DNA of 64,000 nucleotides from Pachyseris speciosa (GCA_016490735.1 JAEMWC010000166.1:606001-670000); one strand, 5' to 3'. Positions 46,001 to 53,300 are shown, counted from the first letter of the stretch. Notes: generated by a model not told the origin, from the sequence alone. Numbers and translations: made by a program.

Positions 46001-46142
46001 CGACAGCTGTCCACACGAGTATTTTCAATGCGGTTCTGGTTCCTTATCTGATCTTAGTTTTCGTCTTGCAGGCGCGGAAGGAGAAGACGCTCTAAGGAGA
46101 TCAACAATGTCATCAAGTGAAATAGCAGGCCTTATGTTTTGA
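13269..46142 (+). CDS. RIPOR: RIPOR/FAM65 family Rho-interacting cell polarization regulator
   Basis: A gene of about 31 exons. Coding exons: 13269-13271, 16103-16401, 17456-17504, 20231-20259, 21047-21071, 21247-21295, 23119-23207, 24020-24083, 26322-26365, 26590-26673, (27348-27364, doubtful), 28433-28519, 30900-30961, 31091-31219, 31795-31864, 31952-32108, 34713-34774, 35951-36613, 37473-37514, 38555-38587, 38679-38784, 40025-40095, 40602-40695, 41641-41761, 42363-42403, 43025-43077, 43200-43296, 44185-44231, 44766-44849, 45542-45632, 46072-46142. Apart from the doubtful exon, all phases join, giving about 971 residues against roughly 1,070 in human RIPOR2. Family hallmarks in order: an N-terminal coiled-coil block (IDEIFQLYLYEQKMREG, KMCAIEEELENKLG), a beta-rich domain (LCSGDVYD, KWKSRCKVERDGQKW, GSIKLKITVEWRPF), a DQFPELEAL segment, a disordered acidic/Ser-rich centre, then LGSFGPLKFKE and HEAT/ARM-like helices to the C-terminus. 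Relatives bind Rho GTPases and control polarity and cytoskeleton; that role is inferred. The paralogue number cannot be assigned. Confidence 0.93.
15207..15535 (-). repeat. three tandem units of the 113-bp TTAA-ended repeat
   Basis: Successive AACCCCTAAGGGG motifs start at 15221, 15336 and 15448. Each unit begins TTAACCCTTT and ends AAAGGGTTAA, with an inner run of about 113 bp. Opposite orientation to the larger array at 24190-25580. In RIPOR intron 1. Confidence 0.85.
15896..15998 (+). repeat. dispersed repeat fragment, AATAAGCGCCCTCC family
   Basis: Motif-level similarity to 42048-42140 (AATAAGCGC-CGCCCTC, TACCGTATTTACTCG). Noncoding remnant. Confidence 0.4.
16103..16401 (+). CDS. RIPOR: RIPOR exon 2, N-terminal basic/Ser-rich segment
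   Basis: Acceptor ...GGACATAG at 16102, donor AA|GTAAGC at 16402. Encodes a basic, serine-rich N-terminus ending SKPAFKTPRIDQTTSFFNKL, which leads into the family's helical region. A second in-frame ATG at 16163 (AGGATGG, good context) is an alternative start. Confidence 0.85.
17169..17403. mobile_element. MITE with about 65-bp TIRs, 52 bp upstream of exon 3
   Basis: The left end CTTACAGTGTGACGCGCCTT and right end AAGGTGCATTGTACTGTAAG are diverged reverse complements, followed inward by TACCGTGGCCACCCAACAAA and its complement. 235 bp, no coding. Confidence 0.8.
17649..19526. mobile_element. outer MITE-like element interrupted by a TTAA-ended element
   Basis: Ends ATACCGTATTTATT (17649-17662) and AATAAATACGGTAT (19513-19526) are perfect reverse complements; similarity continues inward (CTATAAG / CTTATAG, GGCTTATAGCC). 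The inner element 18034-19055 was inserted later. Without it the outer element is about 0.85 kb. Confidence 0.7.
18034..19055 (+). mobile_element. TTAA-ended, piggyBac-like non-autonomous element, copy 1
   Basis: Begins TTAACCCATTGGCACCCG and ends CAATGGGTTAA: terminal CCCATTG inverted repeats at TTAA on both sides, the usual target site of piggyBac elements. Almost identical to 21784-22757 in the opposite orientation, apart from a roughly 40-bp difference near 18490-18540. Open frames inside (such as 18006-18344, minus) are matched in both copies only because the DNA is near-identical; no transposase motif is seen. Confidence 0.82.
21784..22757 (-). mobile_element. TTAA-ended, piggyBac-like non-autonomous element, copy 2 (inverted)
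   Basis: Reverse-complement copy of 18034-19055, beginning TTAACCCATTGACTACTGC and ending GGTGCCAATGGGTTAA. Few substitutions separate the copies, so the insertions are recent or gene conversion maintains them. The pair brackets RIPOR exons 20231-20259, 21047-21071 and 21247-21295. Confidence 0.82.
23577..23636 (+). repeat. CTACTC/CTA microsatellite
   Basis: Runs of ACTACT and CCACTACT in a RIPOR intron. Confidence 0.7.
24020..24083 (+). CDS. RIPOR: RIPOR exon 8 with a GC donor
   Basis: Encodes KMCAIEEELENKLGVFRFQLN, a strongly conserved RIPOR segment. The exon must end at 24083 (AAT G|GCAAGT) because only this junction keeps frame with exon 9 (LLAFGRLCSGDVYD). The nearby GT at 24088 would shift frame and reach a stop. 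This is a consensus GC-AG intron. Confidence 0.85.
24190..25580 (+). repeat. 113-bp tandem array, about nine units, split by a SINE
   Basis: The CCCTTAGGGG (or close variant) motif starts at 24238, 24351, 24464, 24577, 24690, 24803 and 24916, then after the SINE at 25450 and 25563: exact 113-bp spacing. Each unit contains TTAACCCTTT/AAAGGGTTAA inverted ends. A solo copy sits at 26845-26930. In the intron between exons 24020-24083 and 26322-26365. Confidence 0.92.
24985..25392 (+). mobile_element. tRNA-derived SINE (family B) inserted in the 113-bp array
   Basis: Head contains an A-box-like GTGGTAGAGCACCGG and B-box-like GGTTCTAACCCC, followed by a shared body (GACTTTCTAGTCTTCTCGGA) and a (ATGT)n tail. 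Flanked by TATAGAT on both sides, the target duplication inside an array unit. Not a functional tRNA: no acceptor stem. Confidence 0.8.
25585..25918 (+). mobile_element. LINE 3' end with (ACCT)n tail
   Basis: The plus strand encodes the LINE C-terminal pattern SWNSLLDELRSATTLKEFV, then a 3' UTR containing (TTTA)n and (TA)n tracts and AAATAAAG before an (ACCT)n tail at 25877-25916. Strongly 5' truncated. Confidence 0.65.
26322..26365 (+). CDS. RIPOR: RIPOR exon 9
   Basis: 44 nt encoding (A)LLAFGRLCSGDVYD, matching the conserved GFARLC-GD-YE segment of vertebrate RIPOR proteins. Acceptor CTTTCAG at 26321, donor GAT|GTACAT. Confidence 0.85.
26845..26930 (+). repeat. solo copy of the 113-bp repeat
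   Basis: Matches the array unit (CTTATAGATTTTACTCTGTC, GGGGGTTAAAGGGTTAA). Confidence 0.7.
27348..27364 (+). CDS. doubtful RIPOR micro-exon
   Basis: 17 nt between TTGCAG and GGTAAGT that would encode TNLPS(G), similar in place to the family's TVFLPL. Its length breaks phase with exon 28433-28519, so either another small exon is missed or this is not an exon. Confidence 0.3.
27616..27909 (-). mobile_element. tRNA-derived SINE (family A), copy 1
   Basis: On the minus strand: tRNA-like head with GGTGAGAGCGCTCGCC and B box GGTTCGATTCCC, a common body (GTTGGTTCTCTACTCTGCTC), then GGCGCTTTACAATTTTC-type tail and (TTA)n. The tail matches that of the LINE at 10337, suggesting it borrows that LINE's machinery. 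Confidence 0.85.
28141..28365 (-). mobile_element. tRNA-derived SINE (family A), copy 2
   Basis: Same head and body as 27616-27909 on the minus strand, with B-box region GGTTCGATTCCC. Lies 68 bp upstream of RIPOR exon 28433-28519. Confidence 0.85.
28649..29878 (-). mobile_element. IS630/Tc1-mariner-type element with 264-bp TIRs
   Basis: The arms 28649-28912 and 29615-29878 are inverted repeats of about 90% identity starting CACCTTTTGCTGTTCATTAC. TA dinucleotides flank both ends (28647-28648 and 29879-29880), as for Tc1/mariner. The interior encodes part of a DDE_3-type transposase on the minus strand. Total 1,230 bp. In the intron after RIPOR exon 28433-28519. Confidence 0.85.
28850..29437 (-). 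pseudogene. DDE-type (IS630/Tc1) transposase fragment
   Basis: Two overlapping frames make one broken gene. 29437-29171 holds GQRGRNLTMTMAISPIN and the second catalytic Asp in VYDGAPAHRNP. 29238-28807 continues with LPPYSPFLNIVEQAIS (third catalytic acid, Glu), then KADISRPEIQRRMG and WYRFMQTHLPKCLNRE. A single frameshift lies near 29195, and the N-terminal DNA-binding region and the first catalytic Asp are absent, so the protein cannot be active. The C-terminal codons run into the terminal inverted repeat. Confidence 0.85.
29881..30180. repeat. foldback repeats with a hammerhead-like core
   Basis: 29881-30070 has ends GTATAAATCTA / TAGATTTATAC. 30077-30170 is a hairpin with AATTAGATTAT arms whose centre on the minus strand reads CTGATGA-GGGC-GCA-GCCC-GAAA (30132-30111). 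Confidence 0.6.
30111..30132 (-). ncRNA. partial hammerhead-like motif
   Basis: CTGATGA, a perfect 4-bp stem II with 3-nt loop, and GAAA are all present, but no good stem III plus NUH cleavage site follows and stem I does not close directly on the core. Probably decayed or non-cleaving. Confidence 0.35.
31460..31740 (-). mobile_element. tRNA-derived SINE (family B), copy 2
   Basis: On the minus strand: TAGCTCACTTGATAGAGCAC (A box) and GGGTTCAAAACCCGG (B box), then the same body as 24985-25392 (GACTTTCTAGTCTTCTCGGA). Ends in GGTGGGTGGG-type sequence. Confidence 0.82.
32245..32363 (+). repeat. CG-rich minisatellite, left part
   Basis: About 20-bp irregular units of the type CTAACTCGCGCGCGGGCTGCT. 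The same array resumes at 34240-34360, so the intervening 1.9 kb was inserted into it. Confidence 0.75.
32434..32931. repeat. foldback, 217-bp arms
   Basis: 32434-32650 and 32716-32931 are nearly identical reverse complements separated by a 65-bp loop. Transcription through it would give a very stable hairpin. Confidence 0.88.
33123..33858. repeat. foldback, about 340-bp arms with AAGCCCCGGCTACACGTT ends
   Basis: The ends AAGCCCCGGCTACACGTT and AACGTGTAGCCGGGGCTT are perfect complements; the arms contain many AACATTGTT/AACAATGTT motifs. The end sequence is also present at 33092 and at the centre (33468), suggesting nested or duplicated termini. Confidence 0.85.
34240..34360 (+). repeat. CG-rich minisatellite, right part
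   Basis: Continuation of the 32245-32363 array (ACTCGCGCGCG and CTCGTGCGCACC variants). Confidence 0.7.
34962..35246. repeat. palindromic dispersed repeat, two stacked hairpins
   Basis: AACTCTATTCCAGGGATAAA pairs with sequence near 35195-35225, and an inner pair CTGCCTTATATTCCA/TGGAATAAGGCAG forms a second hairpin. A CCCTCCCC-rich insert is present near 35120. Confidence 0.65.
35248..35371. repeat. palindromic MITE (CTGGGC...GCCCAG)
   Basis: Arms contain GTTGCTCGAAGCATGGTTAG and its complement. A half copy is present at about 39835-39890 (AACAACTGGGCCC). Confidence 0.75.
35951..36613 (+). CDS. RIPOR: RIPOR exon 18, disordered Ser/Asp/Glu-rich region
   Basis: 221 codons between acceptor CTTGCAG and donor AAG|GTAAGC, phase 0 on both sides. 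Starts KCSLSRSSMSLSVESALESF and contains acidic runs, TPRST, TGYSSTDD and S-rich patches. Low predicted structure, likely phosphorylated; it sits where vertebrate RIPOR proteins have their long linker. The open frame runs 50 codons past the donor, but that part belongs to a dispersed repeat. Confidence 0.88.
36650..36920 (+). repeat. dispersed repeat, copy 2 (cf. 5630-5910)
   Basis: Motif order AAACCCAAACC, GCCAATCACA, ACACGTAACC, CAAGTCGCGA, GAAAGTGGC as in copy 1. It begins right after exon 18's donor. Confidence 0.55.
38235..38471. mobile_element. PIF/Harbinger-like MITE
   Basis: Ends AGCCTGGTTTTCACT / AGTGAAAACCAGGCT with TTA target duplications (38232-38234 and 38472-38474). The interior is CTTATGCTTGCG-type repeats in both orientations. 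237 bp. It lies 84 bp upstream of the 33-nt RIPOR exon at 38555. Confidence 0.75.
39051..39495 (+). mobile_element. hammerhead-containing palindromic insertion with 15-bp TSD
   Basis: A 445-bp insertion bounded by TCTTTACGATCAGTG on both sides (39036-39050 and 39496-39510). Arms 39091-39208 and about 39384-39495 are inverted repeats. The left arm ends in a short hairpin lacking the ribozyme core, and the right arm includes the hammerhead. 39051-39105 is also repeated inverted at 39231-39283. No ORF. The TSD length suits LINE-mediated or other retroposition. It lies in the RIPOR intron between 38784 and 40025. Confidence 0.7.
39308..39393 (+). ncRNA. type I hammerhead ribozyme
   Basis: Core CTGATGA at 39333-39339. 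Stem II is GGCC (39340-39343) with GGCC (39355-39358) around an 11-nt loop, followed by GAA and a short stem III whose strand ACAGCTGT (39362-39369) is palindromic, then C at 39370: the cleavage triplet is GUC. Stem I closes directly on the core with GCCATG/CATGGC (39327-39332 with 39371-39376), has an internal loop (CTAT versus TG), and continues for 15 pairs, two of them G-U (39308-39322 with 39379-39393). All conserved core bases are present. A palindromic short stem III is the form described for Penelope-associated and other metazoan hammerheads. Sense to the RIPOR gene. Confidence 0.85.
40155..40528. repeat. foldback with TTAACCGCGG termini, just upstream of exon 40602
   Basis: Ends TTAACCGCGGTCAAACGTAA and TTACGTTTGACCGCGGTTAA, arms of about 125 bp, loop of about 120 bp. 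It ends 73 bp before a RIPOR acceptor. Confidence 0.85.
42048..42220 (+). repeat. dispersed repeat, TACCGTATTTACTCG / GCGCCGCCCTC family
   Basis: Related to 15896-15998; GCGCC-rich motifs repeated four times. Noncoding intronic sequence. Confidence 0.45.
42618..42675 (+). repeat. CTCTCCCCTCCCCCG minisatellite
   Basis: Four units of about 15 bp, pyrimidine-only on the plus strand, in the intron before exon 43025-43077. Confidence 0.85.
43420..43700 (-). repeat. dispersed GC-rich repeat
   Basis: On the minus strand it carries TGTACACCGCTACGATCTGC, then GTGGTCTGTGGAGCGG and a CCAGCCATGGGGGC block. Intronic, with no splice signals; it resembles a repeat rather than a gene, with only moderate support. 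Confidence 0.35.
43735..43862 (+). repeat. GACCGCTTAACTTGTG minisatellite
   Basis: About six imperfect units of 18-25 bp containing GACCGCT and ACTTGTG. Confidence 0.7.
44398..44510. repeat. short foldback, TTAGCCTTACTAGCCTC family
   Basis: GGTAATTAGCCTTACTAGCC pairs with GGTTAGTAAGGCTAATTAAC. A related foldback with TTAGCCCTCTGCCTC arms lies at 47628-47715. Confidence 0.7.
45542..46142 (+). CDS. RIPOR: RIPOR last two coding exons and stop
   Basis: Exon 45542-45632 encodes ARDSVPLLLYLSRCDVQSVK and FAARKALSSL, a HEAT/ARM-type helical hairpin. Exon 46072-46142 encodes (G)AEGEDALRR and ends SSEIAGLMF with TGA at 46140-46142. Junction phase 1 is preserved; the intron between them is 439 bp. Confidence 0.85.
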
Positions 46143-47405
46143 ACCACATCTCAAAACAAAAGCAATGTGATTTGCCGACCAAAACGGCGAATGCCTTCTT
46201 GGGCAGCAGCTACGAATGACAATCAAAATTCGCGAGAAGAAGGTTTCATTTTCTGGTTACAAAAGTTCACGCTTTGACCCTCGGGACTCAGTGAAACTTG
46301 GGGTACGCGATTTCACGAGAAAGTTAGTTCCAAGCTGAACAGTCCAGTTTGTTCCAGTGCGTTTTCATCTCCGCAGTCCAGTGTGCAAGTTCAGAAATTT
46401 GTCAAAGTCGCGTTTTGGTAAACTTGGACCAGTAGTCGTTAGGTTTGGTTCTTCTTTCTATTCCTTATCTGCGGAACGATGATTTCAGTCTAGCAAGCTT
46501 GACCGTATGCGGTGATACCCACACATTGAATTGTAATGTGCAACTACGTTTGAATGCGACATGTTCCTTGAGCGCTTTCTGCTATGCTGCTACTGAGCTT
46601 CATCACGAGGCACGGGTTTCTGTTCCGATTGTTTCTAGTTTAGCCCAACATATCGTTTTTTGGTTTGGTACTGATAAGACTCCTTCTCCAGAGTGACGTA
46701 CGAGGAAGCTCTATAAGGAGTATTTCATCGTATGGGATTATAAGATGTTTTGGGGGAGCTGTATATACCCCCCCCCCCCTCCCCCAAACAAACCCGAACA
46801 TCACAAGGTGTGGTCCATACTACATGATTTACGCTACTTAGTAAGGTCTCCTCACGCCACGCTACTTAGCAAGTTCTCCTCACACCTCGTTACTTAGTAA
46901 GGTCTCCTCACACCTCGCTACTTAGTAAGGTCTCCTCACACCACGCTACTTAGTAAGGTCTCCTCACACCTCGCTACTTAGTAAGGTCTCCTCACACCTC
47001 GCTACTTAGTAAGGTCGTCTCCCCTTTTCTTCAAGACATGGTGAGATTTCGGATTCCATTTTTGCAAGGCGTGTGCCGTATAGACTTTCAATTACGTAAG
47101 ACTTAGGAATCAATTGCAACCTAACGGGCCAAAAGCTGCTGTAGCTAACGGCTGTGTAGGAGGTAAAAAGCCTGCTGGCCTCACGGATTTAGCTGCCTTC
47201 AGTGGCCTGTAGTGGTAGACGCGGTAGTGCGCTGAACGTAATTGAATTGAATAACTGAAAACTTAATTTGGTAATTTCGTCAATGAATTCAATATTGATT
47301 TTTTTTTGCTTGGACGTGGAAGCTCCAAGCTAAATGGTTAATGAAGTTTCAATGGTATAGAGTATTTAAATTTATATTATCTATTAATATTGTTTATAAA
47401 ATAAA
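46143..47405 (+). other. probable RIPOR 3' UTR and poly(A) signal
   Basis: No further open frame of note. AATAAA is at 47400-47405. The true cleavage site is unproven, and a (C)n tract at 46770-46785 may be assembly-sensitive. Confidence 0.5.
46830..47020 (+). repeat. 28-bp tandem repeat, seven units
   Basis: ACTTAGTA (or a one-base variant) recurs at 46836, 46864, 46892, 46920, 46948, 46976 and 47004, exactly 28 bp apart. The unit includes AAGGTCTCCTCACACC. Confidence 0.95.
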
Positions 47406-47627
47406 TTGAATTTTGTATATTACAAACAAAGTCTGGTCAGCACTGTAAAATATATTGCAAGCGACGAAATTTAGGCAAGTTTTCATGAGAAGGACAAAAC
47501 GCTGACTTAAATCCTTTAAAATAGTTTTTCAGCAGAACAAAATACTATGTTATGTTAACATGAACCTAGTTCATCTTGGTTCGACAGTGGCACGCCGCTA
47601 TACGTCAATTTCAATACGTTTGCATGT

Positions 47628-47715
47628 TAATTAGCCCTCTGCCTCATTTTCACTTCAAAATTCTTTTGTATTTTGTACATGCTGACGAGGCAAAGAGGGC
47701 TAATTAACATGCAAA
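47628..47715. repeat. short foldback, TTAGCCCTCTGCCTC family
   Basis: GCATGTTAATTAGCCCTCTG and CAAAGAGGGCTAATTAACAT form the arms. Confidence 0.7.
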
Positions 47716-47822
47716 CAAAAGAATAATAAATTGGCCGCCATTTTGGAATAAGTTGTGTGGGCACCGTAAAATTAAACCCAGCTTCGGTGATTCTCGTAGG
47801 TAATCTTTGTCATGGTTTGTCG

Positions 47823-48207
47823 TAGCCTCCTTCGCAGACGTCTTTGGGCTCGTCACGCGTTCCTTGCCCACGAACGTCTGCTGAACTGAACTACCACTTC
47901 CGTTCGCGGCGGTTAGCCAATCATAGTTCGTTTTCCAATTTATGGAAAGTCCCTGGATTATTTTCACAGACGATGCACGTGAATAGGGTGTCGATTTCCA
48001 TTCTAACGCAGCTCGTTATTGGTTTCTTCAAAACAAAGGCTAACCGCCGACGAAGGGGGTTCGCAGGGTTCGAAGTCCTACTTTCCATAAATTGGAAAAC
48101 GAACTATGATTGGCTAACCGCCGCGAACGGAAGTGGTAGTTCAGTTCAGCAGACGTTCGTGGGCAAGGAACGCGTGACGAGGCCAAAGACGTCTGCGAAG
48201 GAGGCTA
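47823..48207. repeat. 127-bp near-perfect inverted repeat
   Basis: 47823-47949 and 48081-48207 are reverse complements with about one mismatch around a 131-bp spacer. Includes CGTTCGCGGCGGTTAGCC. Open frames across it are by-products of the palindrome. Confidence 0.9.
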
Positions 48208-50002
48208 GGTTTGTCAAGGTTAACGTTTTTTCCAAAAATGTTTACGAAATTGTTGACTTCTGGTTTTGTTACGTTGGTGGCTTAAAATTGCCAGAGGATT
48301 TGATTTGATGGTGACGAGAATTGCTTTTCCTTTTTCTTTCATTCAAGCGCATGAAATTTCATTGGCTATTTACTCATTTTGCGTCTGAGTGATATTCCAC
48401 TGGCTTGCCACGGTCGAACTGGGTAATGGAGAGTGTTCGCTCACGTGACCAGCAGCCATATTGGTTTACTGAAACAAAGGAAACAATTTGCATAAAAATA
48501 GAGTTCAATTCCCAAAAGAATCGTTTTCTCCCCCAACATGTTCGCCGTTTCTTTGTTTCTTCTACGACATGGCCGCCGTGATGTCAAGTGATCGTGAACA
48601 CACTCTATTTTCCGAATCGCGCCCCAAGATCAGCATTTAAACTTAATTTTTTTCAGATGTTTCTAGAGCCTCTTGTTTAGGTTTTGGTTTTTGTTACTTA
48701 AAGGGACTTCTAAGACGATTTAACGTATTCGATGGCTATGCAGTATAAAGAAGACAAAATCTGCACCCAAGTCGTAAAAGACGTACCACGGACGCTGCTC
48801 TAATTGTTTAAGCAAGAAGCGAAACAATTTGAACGTTACCAGTCTGTAGAATTGAGTTTAAAAAAAAGCCTTTGCCTGTTATCTAGTTGTGCATGCTGCA
48901 ATTTGCGTTCTGACGAATACTGCTACTGCCATTGTGACAAACTTACAATGTATTTTTGGTTAGTATGAATCATTAAAATAGTCCTATGTTGACAGAGAAC
49001 CGACAAATATCTCTGTGGTGGTGTTTGTTTTTTAATTCATTTTCCTAGCGTAAGTCAAATTTATTCTTGGCGATCCATGTAGCATAAGGAATGTTAAAAA
49101 TGTTCGTTTTAAGGGCGCTATGCCATGGTGATTTTTATGTTTTGGAGGTCAAATTAAAACCAGGTACCATCAAGTATCATTGCTCATAAACCAAAATGCC
49201 CCTTGAACACCAAAAGAAAGATATCAAGCTATTTTCTCAAAGGGGAAGCAAACCATGATCTGTATTTGTCTTTATTTTCCACAGCACAACAGGAGAACTT
49301 GAAAAGTTGGCCCAATTTGCAATCCTTTTCATCCCTTGCCATTCTAAGCCAAAGATTCTTAGTTATAGTTTTGCTAAACTGGCAAAATAATTTTAATCCT
49401 CGGCACATAATCAGCGAGTTTTATCAAGTTTTGATTTTAAACCTGTGAACGGATTGTTCACGGTTTCAATGAAGAAATATACAAGTTGAATTTGTAGCCA
49501 TTTGCTTTGCGAAACCGGGGACAAGCGACAACTCGGCTTGATGAACCAGATCAAAAGCCCGATAAAAATAATTGACCAATCAGAGTCATCATTTAACAAT
49601 GGCGCGATTTCAAAACAAAATCAAACGACCGCGTTGGATCAAGGGTGATAACGGGCCTTTAAACATCCGCAACCTATTTTAAATTATAACATCGTTTTGT
49701 TTAAGGATCATTAACATGTAACACCGGACCATGATGAGGCCTTCCGAAATATTGGTTTCAAATATATACATTCCTCACCGTATAACCAGCCTTACTTTGA
49801 AACAGTTCATTACTGATATAAAATATTATAGCTGGTTAGATCTTCTCAGGATCTGACACTTTTTTTATAGTTCAGTTCTCCAAAAATTAATTTAAAGGAA
49901 GTTAGAGTATCAATTTTTTGTGGCTTCTATTGCTTGGTTCTACGAGTATACGATGAATAACTGAACAGAAACAAACGAGTACTGGCTACAGCTCTGAACG
50001 AA
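48208..50002. other. intergenic, no gene recognised
   Basis: Between the convergent RIPOR and SLC22-type genes. No supported exon. Confidence 0.5.
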
Positions 50003-50008
50003 TTTATT
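50003..50008 (-). terminator. poly(A) signal of the SLC22-type gene
   Basis: AATAAA on the minus strand (plus TTTATT), 120 bp after the stop codon. Confidence 0.6.
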
Positions 50009-50127
50009 GAAAAGCCAAAACCAGTCCTAAACTAAGGCCCCTTAGTAATATACCCCATTAAAAAATTCACCCCGCTCGGTATAAATTTGGATTTGCAATT
50101 ATTCGTCGTCTTGTCTTCACACTAAGG

Positions 50128-50316
50128 CTATGTCCTCATCATTCCCAGCTTTGGCGTTTTGTTGTCGTCTTTTTCTGGTTCTTTTTCCTTTTCATCCAGA
50201 GACAAATTTTCCATGGTAGGCTGGTTGTAAGTCTCGGGTAAGGTCATGCACACAGTCGCAGAAGCCACAGCGAGGCCGCCCATTATCCCAAAAGGCAGGA
50301 AACGATGAACGGCCAG
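50128..50316 (-). CDS. SLC22-type terminal exon
   Basis: LAVHRFLPFGIMGGLAVASA, LPETYNQPTMENL, then an acidic/lysine-rich tail and stop at 50130-50128. Confidence 0.88.
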   Translation of the reverse strand: MAVHRFLPFGIMGGLAVASATVCMTLPETYNQPTMENLSLDEKEKEPEKDDNKTPKLGMMRT

Positions 50317-53300
50317 CTGTTGTTGAAACAAAGTTGACAAAATTGTGAGGAAGTCAGTACTGAAGACGCACTTAACAAAATGTAACTAAGATTTTACCGA
50401 ATGACCCTGACAGCTTTTCCTGCAAACCCCATTGTCGCTGGCTTCTCACGCCGCTCGCCAGGGTGTAAAGTCCGCGAAATAAATGGAACGCAAAACCCCG
50501 GGAAAGCTTGCTGGCAGGTTAAGTTCTGGTCGACTTTTTCTGCTATTCTTTAACTTTATGGCGTTATGCGTCAAACACTATGAAAAGTGTATCATCAACA
50601 TCCAAGGGTTGGGAAGTGGATTAATTGGCAAAACGATGTGCACATTTTTTCTAACCAACTTCGGGGAGTTTGGAGACTTGATTCAAGAGTGTTTCAAATA
50701 GCTTCTAAAACCTTCTGAGTACTTCTTAGAGGAAAACTTTACCAGATTTTATGAAAATAAAACTTCTTTCGTTGTACCGATTTCTATTGCTTTTTAGTGA
50801 CGACTATTGATACTTTTATGAAAGAAAGTGTAGGGAAACCATCCGATCTGAGTGTTGGGCTTGAGAATTGTAACAATTGAGAAAAGGATTTCGGTTTAGT
50901 TGAAACTAAATGCTGCTTTAAGTTTTAGATATAAAACTACGATTTCAAATCTGTTTCGAGACAGACATGTTTCGACAGAAACGTCTGCCTTCTTCAGTGC
51001 AAGTGTTAGAAGAAGTACAAATCTGTGCTAATGAGTACGTATCGCCAATAATAGAAAAAAGCGTACATATTACAAAGGTAAACTTACATTAGCGTGTTGA
51101 AGTTGCTGACTAAGGGAAGAAGGCAGAAATTTCTGCAGAAAAATGTCTGTGAAATTTAAGATCGTAGTTTTATTTAAAACTTATTGCGACTTTGCTGCTG
51201 TCCAGACCTAGCTACTGCTTTCCTTTTAATTTGCAATCTGTTACGTTCTCCCGCACGCATCTTAAAAACGTCCTAATCGTCGATCAAACATACAATTTTA
51301 AGCATATTTACTCACCAAAAGGGGAGCGTAAGCCGACGCAAATGCGCTCACACGCGCAGAAGCAGTGGATGTACCCATACCGATGTTCCTAAGAAAGACA
51401 TAAGATTGCAAAATTAATTCAGATAAAGCAGAATTACGTTACAGTAAGACGATGTTAGGGGGAGCAGAGTTGGCGTAGTGGTGAGAGCACTCGCCTTCCA
51501 CCAATGTGGCCCGGGTTCGATTCCCAGACTCGGTGTCATAAGTGGGTTGAGTTTGTTGTTGGTTCTCTACTCTGCTCCGAGAGGTTTTTCTCCGGGTACT
51601 CCGGTTTTCTCCTCTCCACAAAAACCAACACTTCTAAATTCCAATTCGATCCGGAACGCTCGAACGTTTATTACATGAGCCCCTGGCTTGGGAGAATGGG
51701 CAAGCACTCCTCACGTTATCGAGCTTAAATAATTGATTTGATTTGATTCTGATGTTCATCAAACGCTCTCTTTTTACGCTTTTCAGTTAACAATATTACA
51801 CAATTTAAATTATAACCAATCTAAAATATTTAAAATTGACAAAATAGAAATCCAAAAAAGGTCTAACTTTTTTTGAAACGGCGTTGACATGCTCCAAAGT
51901 TCTAGTCCCACTGAGCATACAAGAGGAAAACTCCTGTACAAGTATCGTCAGCGAAACATACCTTAAAGTTGTTGGAAACAGCTCAGCGGAATAAATGTAC
52001 ACCAGTGCAAAGGCGATCTCACTACTGAACTTAGCAACGCACAGGTACATGAAGATTTTACCAGCCATATAACCTGAAAAAGAGATTAAAACCAACCAAG
52101 TGAAGCCATTTACTGCTTCGCCCTGATGGGAAACCGGCAAAATAAACATTTAGCCCTTACTTTTGTGGTTCATTCGATTCTTTAAATTCTATGTGATCGC
52201 AGACTTGCACACCGTCGCAAATAGTTGCGCAATCTTATTGAAGCAAACTTCTCCTGTCGCTTGCGATGCTGGCCAAAAAATATTTAACCCTAATTTAGAG
52301 AGGCAAATTCAGTAGCCTCGGAAACAAAGCTGCTCTGCAGAGTACCCGTTTGCGAGTTGAAACATCTTCAAAATCGACAGAGTTGGTGCAACGGTGTAAT
52401 TTACAATTCAGTTTTTTCATACAAATACCCAGTACCCTAACTATTCACAGCGTACACGTGAAACCGTTTAAAACTCAAAGCTGTAATTGTTAGGAAATGG
52501 TACCTAGAGCGCGTTCACAGTGTCCCTTATGCTTTTTGAATGGATCACAGAGCGTACTTAAGCAGAACCGAGTACAATCAAGCTCTCTTCTGCAGTTGTC
52601 TTAGTTTTACCATGTTGTGAAGCTAATTCTGGAGTGTTAATTTAGTTGTTGATTAAGTTTGTTCGCTAGGGTTTTTTGGTAATGTTTAGTGATCAAGGTC
52701 AATGTAAGCCTTTTGTTGTGGGCGTTTATAATGTTTTTAACGATATTCTATGAATATTTGCGCTACAGTCAGGTTTAATTTACGACTTCCTTATAGGTTT
52801 TAGCCAGGGCCTTCAAGAAGGTTACGACTGTTAATGAGCACAGTTGTGTTGTTTGTCATTGTTGTTGTTGAGTTTTGGCCGTTGCAGCTTCGTTTCTTTT
52901 GTAAGTACCACATGGTTCTGGTTGGGATTATAGTAATTTAGTAGTGTACAGTGTATGTGCAGGTAACAGAGCCTGAGCTTAAAGCCTAAGGGAAAGGAAC
53001 CTATTACTCAGCACTCGTTTCTTTCTCTCTTCCTCTCTTCGCGCCAGCTATCTCTGTCTCCAGGTGTCATTACATTGAGACCTCTCAAAAGCATCCACTG
53101 ACCACCTTTGCCAACATTTTAGTCTTCTCACGTATGGAAAGTTTGATTGCTGTTTGCTAATTGTGGCATATAACCTTTATATTTTTGACTCAGGTCCCGA
53201 AGTCTTGCTCAGTTTGTCTCGTATAAGTCAAAGTTGCTGTTTTTGACCAAGGACCTCAATATTAATCATTCCTCCTCAATTAGTTTTGAAAGGAACAAAG

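Noticed and set aside
47844..48308. 154-codon plus-strand ORF
   Set aside because: Lies across the 127-bp inverted repeat; the same peptide occurs on both strands.
51458..51560. tRNA gene
   Set aside because: A and B boxes are present, but there is no acceptor stem or anticodon arm, and the same head recurs with a common SINE body at 27616 and 28141.
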